Shown here: piece after piece, positions 58,492 through 64,000 of the stretch
Numbering within the stretch: position 1 is the first letter of the stretch
Layout of the letters: every line of letters begins with the position of its first letter
Assembly: GCA_048772705.1 (NCBI GenBank)
Contig: JBLWGC010000217.1
Coordinates: forward strand, 1 to 64,000
DNA length: 64,000 bases
Direction: 5' to 3'
Source of the DNA: Leidyana gryllorum EB-2025a
Lineage: Eukaryota; Apicomplexa
Program-made: the position numbers and the translations under genes
Notes under the pieces: generated by a model
Databases searched by the model: none
Seen by the model: only the letters and a program-made list of their open reading frames with translations
Told to the model about the DNA's origin: nothing

Positions 58492-58561
58492 GGGCCTATG
58501 GCCAACGTACCGCGTCTGACTCCAGATCAGAAGGTTGGGTTTTCGAATCACTATGGGCTCA
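58492..58561 (+). tRNA. tRNA-Trp (CCA), D arm damaged
   Basis: 70 nt; D arm GGCCAACGTACC is two bases short; anticodon arm intact. A T4-T5 run follows. Confidence 0.82.
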
Positions 58562-58598
58562 ATCAGACTCTTTTGTTTTTCCCGTGTCAGGCTCAACC

Positions 58599-58678
58599 TG
58601 ACAAGAGTGGGATTCGAACATACGCCCTTTCGGACTGCGGCCTTAACACAGCGCCTTAGACCACTCGGCCATCTTGCC
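58599..58678 (-). tRNA. trnL-AAG: tRNA-Leu (AAG)
   Basis: 80 nt, loop TTAAGGC; block I counterpart of the Leu/Thr chimera. Confidence 0.92.
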
Positions 58679-58773
58679 GAAGTGTTCTTGGCTCTCCACT
58701 TTACACGTTTTCTGTTCGTGAAGTCTCGAGAAGGGAGGACTTTTGGGGTTGAAGGCCGGTGTGTTTGTGAGCC

Positions 58774-58845
58774 ACCGAGATAGTATGGTGGTTAGTATTT
58801 CCGCCTGTCACGCGGAAGACCCGGGTTCGATTCCCGGTCTCGGAG
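58774..58845 (+). tRNA. trnD-GTC: tRNA-Asp (GTC), ACCGAGA acceptor
   Basis: 72 nt; position 1 A unpaired with A72; D loop TATGGTGG. Parent form of the CTC variant at 43.6 kb. Confidence 0.88.
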
Positions 58846-58897
58846 ATAGATAGTCTTCCGCTCTAGATTCCGTGATGCTTGCCTGAACGATGCGTGT

Positions 58898-58967
58898 TAC
58901 AGCCACCGAGGATTGAACTCGGGACCTTCTGCGTGTTAAGCAGACGTCGTGACCGCTAGATGGCTGC
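58898..58967 (-). pseudogene. tRNA-Val (AAC), D-loop deletion
   Basis: 70 nt; three bases lost around the A box, loop TTAACAC intact. Confidence 0.76.
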
Positions 58968-59117
58968 ACGGAGCTTCCGCACTGCCGAAGGGGCGTGTGT
59001 CTCTGGAAACGCGTATCCGATGAGCCTGGTTCATATGTACCGGCCTGTACCGGCCTAAGTTGGATGGCCTGGAGTAGTTAAGACCCTTCGTTCTGTATTC
59101 AGGAATGGAGGTGTCGC

Positions 59118-59187
59118 GCATCTGTGGTTTAGTGGTAGACTGTGTCGTTGCCGCCTAGACGACCCAGGTTCGATTCCCGCAGTTGCA
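59118..59187 (+). pseudogene. tRNA-Gly-like (GCC), degenerate
   Basis: 70 nt; matches 43.93 kb; acceptor end CAGTTGC. Confidence 0.7.
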
Positions 59188-59266
59188 GAGAAGATGGCAG
59201 ATGGTTGATTGAGGCACCATTCTGGGGTTTCAGGCTTGCTGTCTGCCCCTCCAATCACATCTCGCC

Positions 59267-59348
59267 CGACAACTGCTGGATTTGAACCAGCGCGGGTCAG
59301 GCCCAGTAAATTTCAAGTCTACCCCCTTAACCACTCGGGCAAGTTGCC
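59267..59348 (-). tRNA. trnS-TGA: tRNA-Ser (TGA)
   Basis: 82 nt; one anticodon-stem change. Confidence 0.91.
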
Positions 59349-59464
59349 ACCTATCGGACTTGGCATCCCGCAGACAGTGGCTTCACGTACGGTTCAGCAA
59401 GCTTGACTCATCCCCTGTCTCAAATAAGATAACCAGTCTTTCGAACTCCGCCTGCCACGTCACT

Positions 59465-59499
59465 CGACAGCTGCTAGATTCGAACCAGCGGGGCCAGGC
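59465..59499 (-). pseudogene. tRNA-Ser 3' fragment
   Basis: T arm and acceptor end; block K partner of 32.66 kb. Confidence 0.6.
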
Positions 59500-59544
59500 G
59501 ATACTGACGACTCAGGCGTTTGAGACAGTGAGGCTGTGGGTTGT

Positions 59545-59617
59545 GCGGTGGTGGCGCAATGGATAGCGTGTTGCCCTCCGGATGCAAAGGTTGTGGGTTC
59601 GAGTCCCGCCCACCGTT
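59545..59617 (+). tRNA. trnR-CCG: tRNA-Arg (CCG)
   Basis: 73 nt; acceptor GCGGTGG/CCACCGT pairs, one anticodon-stem mismatch (GGATGCAA). Confidence 0.89.
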
Positions 59618-59945
59618 CTCGTGGTCTCGCTCAACAGTGGAATCGAGAAGAGTGGCTGCCATTCGGAGCCATGCAGACTTGCGCCATCCAAACTCAAGTT
59701 CGGCACCGCGGGCCACCACCCGATCTGTGCACTCTACCCTTTGAGCTAGCGGTCTCCAACTTCGAGGAGCTATTGCATGCCGTGCTTGATGAGTGGACGA
59801 TTGCCCATTGAAAATCTGCGGAACGCTGCTGGCATGCATGCCGTGCTTGATGAGTGGACGATTGCCCATTGAAAATCTGCGGAACGCTGCTGGCAAGCTC
59901 GAGTCGCACGGCTGCTAGGGATGACACCAAATGTCACAACCTCTC
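59618..59945. repeat. Spacer with 61-bp tandem duplication
   Basis: GCATGCCGTGCTTGATGAGT and the next 41 bp occur twice in tandem (59.775-59.896 kb). The same spacer at 33.4 kb has one copy. A Leu-CAA-like relic lies near 59.68 kb. No gene seen. Confidence 0.85.
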
Positions 59946-60018
59946 TGCCTCGGCCGTGGATCGAAGACGGGACTTTCAGATCTTCAGTCTGGCGCTTTCC
60001 CAACTGAGCTACCGAGGC
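59946..60018 (-). tRNA. trnF-GAA: tRNA-Phe (GAA)
   Basis: 73 nt; small changes in D and T stems. Confidence 0.89.
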
Positions 60019-60106
60019 GGTAGGTAGTCACGGGAGGCGGTGAAAATAAGCACTTATCGCGGCCGTATGTGGGGCCACTCCTCGCCGCATGCCGGAATCG
60101 ACAGTT

Positions 60107-60175
60107 GTCAACTTGCCCGAGTAGGGAAGGGGGGATTTCAACTGGGCCTGGGCCGCGCTGGTGCAGATCCAGCAG
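60107..60175 (+). pseudogene. tRNA-Ser, anticodon arm lost
   Basis: D arm joins a TTTCAACTGGGC remnant; acceptor end missing. Confidence 0.65.
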
Positions 60176-60258
60176 TGACACCAACTCACGCATGAATTCT
60201 GTGGTGGAAATGATGCTATTCCCAGCATCAAACCCTCATATGGATCGAGACAGCGAAT

Positions 60259-60330
60259 GCCTTCTTAGCTTAGGGGCAGAGCATTCGCTTAGTAAGCGAA
60301 AGGTCGCCGGTTCGATTCCGGCAGAAGGCT
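60259..60330 (+). tRNA. trnT-AGT: tRNA-Thr (AGT)
   Basis: 72 nt, intact. Confidence 0.94.
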
Positions 60331-60379
60331 TTGCTCGCGAGGCAATCAATTCTATAACGGTTCCCCTTCTGCGCACACT

Positions 60380-60450
60380 TAGCAGTGCGTCTTTTCGATC
60401 GACGGACTTTTGGATTATGAGCTCAACACTTTTCACTGAGCTACAGTGCT
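60380..60450 (-). tRNA. tRNA-iMet (CAT), weakened
   Basis: 71 nt; anticodon stem TTGAG/ATCCA mismatched, T loop ATCGAAA retained. Confidence 0.8.
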
Positions 60451-60590
60451 CAGTCTGCAACATGGAAGAAATAGCCTAAATGCAATTCTCGGGATGTTAG
60501 TTGCCCTGACTGCCCTACCGAAGTGGGCTAATGAAATGCTGTGTTGGTTCTGAGGGCAACTTGTCCGGTCGGGTCAACCGACGACCAAGA

Positions 60591-60654
60591 GGGCTGTTCT
60601 GGGAATCGAACCCAGGACTCCTTCCACCCCAAGGAAGGATCCAGAACAACAGCC
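60591..60654 (-). pseudogene. tRNA-Pro with GGG loop, D-arm deleted
   Basis: 64 nt; loop TTGGGGT would read GGG; D arm replaced by GTTCTG. Confidence 0.74.
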
Positions 60655-60740
60655 GAATACTTGGGTGCATACAACCGGATATACAAATGGAGATTCGAAT
60701 CTACTGTGGCCTTTTCCAGCTTTTTTGGGATGATCGCCGC

Positions 60741-60824
60741 TGCACAGAATGGGATTCCAACCCATGCAGACTTGCGCCTACCAGAACTTGAGTCTGGCCC
60801 CTTAGACCACTCGGGCATCTGTGC
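60741..60824 (-). tRNA. trnL-CAA: tRNA-Leu (CAA), intronless
   Basis: 84 nt; stem CCAGA/TCTGG, loop CTCAAGT, acceptor GCACAGA/TCTGTGC. No intron after position 37. B box GGTTGGAAT has one change. Confidence 0.88.
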
Positions 60825-61095
60825 ATTACTTGCCTTCTGAGTTCCAAAGTGTTAATGGCTTCCGTTGCGACCGCCAATGTCGTTCTGGCTGCGGTGTGCC
60901 GCCCCAAAGTACTCTCACGCCCCGGGGTGCTTAGATGGTAACGTATCTGACTGTAGTGGTGGCATCAGATATTCCACGAGTAAATTCCGTCCCACCCGAA
61001 GTTGAGGAGTGGACTTCTTGCAACGCAGTTCGTCTGACGCTCCTGTTCCATCCCATCCTGATCGATGCTTCGCCACCTCCACAGCCTCGCTCAAA

Positions 61096-61168
61096 GTCCG
61101 AGTCGTCTAGTGGGTTAGGACAGCACGTTGTGGCCGTGCAAACCCAGGCTCGATTCCTGGCTCGGACA
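61096..61168 (+). tRNA. trnH-GTG: tRNA-His (GTG)
   Basis: 73 nt; one extra G in the D loop. Confidence 0.9.
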
Positions 61169-61255
61169 GTATGTCTCCGGTGTCTCGGATGGAAACTCTT
61201 GCCCAGTCGACAACGCTTGATCGCGACACACTCTCATTTAACGCCCCCGTTGATT

Positions 61256-61328
61256 GGGAGTATGGCCCAATGGATGTGGCATCGGTCCACGGAAGTGGGG
61301 ATTGTGTGCTCGAGTCCCAGTAGCGTCT
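61256..61328 (+). pseudogene. tRNA-Arg (ACG), degenerate
   Basis: 73 nt; loop CCACGGA lacks U33, 5' acceptor GGGAGTA. Confidence 0.74.
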
Positions 61329-61464
61329 GGCCGAGTGGTCGGGTTTTATGATGCAACTCAGATTTTGTCTCAGCTGGGCAGACTTCACTCGGGATCGTAC
61401 GAGTGAGAGCCGCATATCTTAGCCGACCTTGGAGAGACGTGGAGTGAGTCAACAATTGTAAGAC

Positions 61465-61536
61465 GGGCTGTTCTGGGAATCGAACCCAGGACTCCTTTCA
61501 CCCTTAGGAAGGAACATACCACTAGACCAGACAGCG
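61465..61536 (-). pseudogene. tRNA-Pro (AGG), degenerate
   Basis: 72 nt; loop TAAGGGT, acceptor CGCTGTC, stem CTTCC/GAAAG. Confidence 0.74.
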
Positions 61537-61617
61537 GAATGGGAAGGGGGATACAACCGGCTACGTACAGGCGTAAACTCGAAGTGATGGCTAAATCCGC
61601 CCTGGAATGATTACCAT

Positions 61618-61699
61618 TGCACAGAATGGGTTCCGCAGCGATGCAGACTTGCGCCCACCAGAATGCCCTAGTGGGTAAGGCGCTGTCTTCAGACCCCAC
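61618..61699. pseudogene. Inverted Leu halves
   Basis: Leu-CAA 3' half (minus) back to back with a Leu 5' half and CTTCAGA loop (plus); mirror of 32.36 kb. Confidence 0.68.
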
Positions 61700-61785
61700 T
61701 CACATGGTCGTTAGTATCTTTCTCCCGCCTTTAAGTTCACTGGCTACCCGAAGAAACCCCAGACTAATTATTTCGATGCTGCATT

Positions 61786-61866
61786 GCGAGAATGCCCGAG
61801 AGGTTAAGGGGGTGGCCTTAAGATCCACTGGTTAATTCCGCGTGGGTTCGAACCCCACTTCTCGCA
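61786..61866 (+). tRNA. trnL-TAA: tRNA-Leu (TAA)
   Basis: 81 nt, loop CTTAAGA, acceptor GCGAGAA/TTCTCGC; same gene as 32.2 kb, inverted relative to the Leu halves in both places. Confidence 0.91.
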
Positions 61867-61918
61867 TAAGGAGTCGAGTGTCGCTGGGAGAAAGGGTCGG
61901 CTACCGGCCGGATTCGCC

Positions 61919-61953
61919 GTAGTCAGATGCTGTACCAAGTGAGCGAACCCCCG
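61919..61953 (-). pseudogene. tRNA-Tyr 5' fragment
   Basis: Acceptor CGGGGG, altered D arm and start of anticodon arm. Confidence 0.6.
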
Positions 61954-62173
61954 TCGTGTGACCCTTGTACATCGAAGTTTGCTCCCGAACAGCCTCTATG
62001 AGCACCGCTTGCGGTGCTGCAACCCGCGACTGCAACACGCGAAGAGGCTATCGCTATCTATCCAATTCGCCATGTGGGCGGGCAGCATTTCAACAACCTT
62101 GGCCAGACATGATTGATCCTCGGTGGCTGGAGCTCGCAAGACAGAGCACCGAACGAAGTCTATAGCGAGCTGT

Positions 62174-62232
62174 GCTGTAAGACCGGCAATCGTACACAGG
62201 TGTTCCGCGTGACGGGCGGAAATACTAAAGAC
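62174..62232 (-). pseudogene. tRNA-Asp, degenerate
   Basis: Loop CCGTCAC; T arm TGTGTACGATT, D arm lost. A short Val 3' end lies just upstream near 62.12 kb. Confidence 0.6.
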
Positions 62233-62308
62233 TTTGGTGGACCTGCCCAATGACTTGCATGGCTCCACCCTAAGGCAGATGGACTGTAACTAAGTTTCGC
62301 GTTTCCTT

Positions 62309-62381
62309 GTCGTCCTAGCTCTGTCGGTAGAGCGCAAGCCTCCTAATCTTGCAGTCGTAGATTGAAGTCCCGTGGGCGGTG
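62309..62381 (+). pseudogene. tRNA-Lys-like with CCT loop
   Basis: 73 nt; loop CTCCTAA, A box AGCTCTGTCGG, T loop ATTGAAG. Confidence 0.7.
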
Positions 62382-62441
62382 CGGACCAATGAGTCGGGAG
62401 TAAGAATGCAGTATGTTGCCTACAAGCCCACCCAGCTGCAT

Positions 62442-62514
62442 TTCCGCTGCCGGGACTCGAACCGGGATGGTGCGGGTAGGAGCCGCATATACTGACCACC
62501 TACACTAAAGGGGA
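62442..62514 (-). pseudogene. tRNA-Glu-like with CCT loop
   Basis: 73 nt; loop CTCCTAC, acceptor TCCCCTT, D arm mutated. Confidence 0.7.
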
Positions 62515-62562
62515 CGGGTCACCACAGTTGCACTGTTACTGACCTCTGAAACATTGTCGCTG

Positions 62563-62635
62563 GGTCTTGTAGCTCGGTCGGCAGAGCGTGTGGCTGTTAA
62601 CCACAAACCCGCCGGTTCGAAACCTGCCAGGACCG
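62563..62635 (+). tRNA. trnN-GTT: tRNA-Asn (GTT)
   Basis: 73 nt; identical variants to 52.44 kb. Block E. Confidence 0.91.
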
Positions 62636-62753
62636 GTTTTAGAGGCACCCTAGACACTGACTGCGCTGCTCTCCCAATGGCACTTGTGGTCTGCGACCCT
62701 TCAAAGATGTAAGGTTGGGTTTGGCTCCCGCCACGTACAGCCGTAGCGTACTT

Positions 62754-62829
62754 TGGACGACCTGGGCGGCATCGATCCCAGTACCTCTCGCATGCTAAGC
62801 GAGCGCTCTACCATTTGAGCTAGTCGCCC
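62754..62829 (-). tRNA. tRNA-Ala (AGC) with T-loop insertion
   Basis: 76 nt; three extra bases in the T loop (ATGCCGCCC), breaking the B box that is intact at 52.63 kb. Confidence 0.84.
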
Positions 62830-63066
62830 ATTGAGCAAACCCCAGTACATCCAGTTCTTTTTTACATGGTATGACCAGTCTCTCCACTTTGCACAAACGA
62901 AGCCACGCAGGAAACGGCTGGAGGGACCCGAATCCTCAACCTTCGCCTTAGGAGGGCAACGCGCTATGCATTGCGGCACAACCGCATTCGCAACCCATCC
63001 ACCGAGCTGCCCCAAGGTGTCTCCTCTTACACCTAACTAGTATCGAGATGACCGAAGCTTGTCTAT

Positions 63067-63139
63067 GGTGCGGTGGCCTAATGGATAGGGCATCGGTCTT
63101 CGGAACCGGGAGTTGTGGGTTCGAGTCCCATCCGCATCA
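63067..63139 (+). tRNA. trnR-TCG: tRNA-Arg (TCG)
   Basis: 73 nt, identical to 52.94 kb. Confidence 0.93.
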
Positions 63140-63242
63140 TAGCCTCTCACGCGAAAGACGTTCCGCAAGCTTGCTTGCCGCGCATGTCGAGTTGGAGTGC
63201 TCGTGATATGATTTTCCTTCCCTTGGAGAGTGCCTCTGAAAC

Positions 63243-63315
63243 CGGTCCTGGCAGGTTTCGAACCTGCGACTTTGTGGTTAACAGCCACACGCTCTGCCGA
63301 CTGAGCTACAAGACC
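63243..63315 (-). tRNA. trnN-GTT: tRNA-Asn (GTT)
   Basis: 73 nt, intact. Confidence 0.94.
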
Positions 63316-63433
63316 CAGCTACAATGTTTCAGAGGTTAGTATAGAGATCCTCCCTTATTCTAGCGCAGGATTCTGCAATCACGTCTTGTCAAGAGGGTAC
63401 GGCTCTCGGCTAAAGCTGCAGCTGAGGGAGTTG

Positions 63434-63506
63434 TCCACTGTAGTCTAAGTGGCTAGGATATGTGGCTTTCACCCGCACGATCCGGGTTCAAGTCCCGGCA
63501 GTGGAA
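63434..63506 (+). tRNA. trnE-TTC: tRNA-Glu (TTC)
   Basis: 73 nt; T-G pair in anticodon stem, as at 53.37 kb. Confidence 0.92.
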
Positions 63507-63540
63507 ATCCAGCTGAGTGTGCTTGCAGGCAACAGATCCA

Positions 63541-63613
63541 CACCGCCCGCGGGGCTCGAACCCGCGACTGCAAGATTAAAAGTCTTGCGCTCTACCGACT
63601 GAGCTAGGGCGGC
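63541..63613 (-). tRNA. trnK-TTT: tRNA-Lys (TTT)
   Basis: 73 nt, intact. Confidence 0.94.
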
Positions 63614-63740
63614 AAGGAAGCTCTAAACTTAGTTACACCCTCTTTGCCGTTGGGTGGAGCAGTGGAAGGATTGACTGGTGGAACAATGTGCTCAGTAACT
63701 GCCGTCAATAGTGACTGATGCGTGATTACCAGCTGATATT

Positions 63741-63812
63741 GCCTTCTAAGCTTAGGGGCAGAGCATTCGCTTAGTAAGCGAAAGGTCGCCGGTTCGATTC
63801 CGGCAGAAGGCT
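63741..63812 (+). tRNA. trnT-AGT: tRNA-Thr (AGT)
   Basis: 72 nt; U8 replaced by A (TCTAAGC). Confidence 0.91.
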
Positions 63813-63840
63813 TGACTGCATCGACTGGGCACCAGCTCCA

Positions 63841-63898
63841 ATCATCGTAGCTGAGTCTCTTAGCCACAAAGTCGCAGGTTTGGGACCTCCCAGTACCT
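63841..63898 (+). pseudogene. family O unit, D-loop deletion
   Basis: 58 nt; most of the D arm is gone and the T stem is mismatched. Confidence 0.5.
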
Positions 63899-63969
63899 GA
63901 GGCACCCACAGGGGGCCAGACCAGCTGAGACAAAATCTGAGTTGCAGCAGTTGTGAGGGGCTGGAACTG

Positions 63970-64000
63970 CTCTGAGACCGGGAATCGAACCCGGGTCTTC
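63970..64000 (-). tRNA. tRNA-Asp, cut by window end
   Basis: 3' end of the TTTGAGA-type Asp (CTCTGAGACC) with intact T arm; the rest lies outside. Context matches 53.56 kb. Confidence 0.8.

Noticed and set aside
1-64000. Bacterial, phage or organelle tRNA array
   Set aside because: No encoded CCA, a Tyr intron, A34 anticodons in seven or more families, eukaryotic initiator features and no ribosome-binding or coding context.
1-64000. CRISPR array, because of evenly spaced similar units
   Set aside because: Repeats are 72-82 nt tRNA genes of many kinds on both strands, with no short direct repeat and unique spacer pattern.
1-64000. tRNA-derived SINE cluster
   Set aside because: No shared tRNA-unrelated body or poly-A/simple tail follows the units, and many isotypes are intact; flanks repeat only as part of multi-gene blocks.

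Overview
This is eukaryotic nuclear DNA filled almost end to end with tRNA genes and tRNA relics. The evidence is internal A/B-box promoters, no encoded CCA, A34 anticodons for Ala, Pro, Thr, Ser, Val, Ile, Leu and Arg, a 7-nt intron in Tyr-GTA, and an A54/A60-type initiator Met. By hand count there are over 300 near-full-length tRNA-shaped units and about 70 obvious fragments, roughly one per 150 bp, on both strands. I found no convincing protein-coding gene, rRNA or CRISPR array. The species cannot be named from the sequence; isoacceptor use fits an animal but does not prove it.

All 20 amino acids are represented: Asp, Glu, Asn, Gln, Lys, His, Arg (ACG, TCG, CCG), Ser (GCT, AGA, CGA, TGA), Thr (AGT, CGT, TGT), Tyr, Cys, Trp, Phe, Leu (CAG, AAG, TAA, CAA), Ile-AAT, Val (AAC, CAC, TAC), Ala (AGC, CGC, TGC), Gly (GCC, TCC, CCC), Pro (AGG, CGG, TGG), initiator and elongator Met. 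I did not see intact Leu-TAG, Arg-TCT, Arg-CCT, Ile-TAT or tRNA-Sec.

The array was built by repeated direct and inverted copying of multi-gene blocks. Letters used in the entries: block A (Ser-GCT, Gln-like, Val, Asp, Leu, Trp, Gly, Ser, Lys-like) near 0.5-1.9 kb, 20.5-21.2 kb and 35.8-37.2 kb, inverted at 5.3-5.7, 6.8-7.6 and 41.3-42.6 kb. Block B (Glu, Thr, family O, Pro, then Asp) near 3.5-4.3, 17.3-17.8, 19.4-20.1, 34.7-35.4 and 55.6-56.0 kb, inverted at 12.7-13.3 and 42.9-43.4 kb. Block C (Glu, Thr, Gly-like, Met, Pro) near 2.0-2.7, 24.9-25.5 and 29.7-30.2 kb, inverted at 8.4-8.8, 17.7-18.3 and 55.1-55.5 kb. Block D, 8.77-10.2 kb = 48.05-49.5 kb, partly 23.4-24.1 kb. Block E, 52.4-53.4 kb = 62.6-63.5 kb. 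Block F (family P, Tyr, Leu, Asp, Pro), 28.6-29.3 kb = 46.5-47.2 kb. Block G (Leu, Tyr, P, Pro), 21.2-21.7 kb = 53.7-54.2 kb. Block I, 43.4-44.2 kb = 58.6-59.3 kb. Block J (Arg-ACG with His), 10.3, 22.7, 39.9 and 49.9 kb. Block K (Ser relic, Arg-CCG, Phe), 32.7-33.6 kb = 59.5-60.0 kb.

Three tRNA-like families do not match a standard isoacceptor: family O and family N, both related to Asn, and family P, related to Ala. A 66-nt Lys-like family keeps its acceptor stem but has lost the 3' side of the T arm. On top of ordinary decay there are anticodon-shifted copies (Arg body with UCA, Gln body with CUA, Val body with CGC, Ala body with AAC, Asp body with AUC, and others) and chimeric units joined inside the shared B box. 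The array looks like a tRNA birth-and-death locus in which recombination between similar genes makes new hybrids. Clear T4+ terminators right after the genes are rare, so which copies are transcribed is open.
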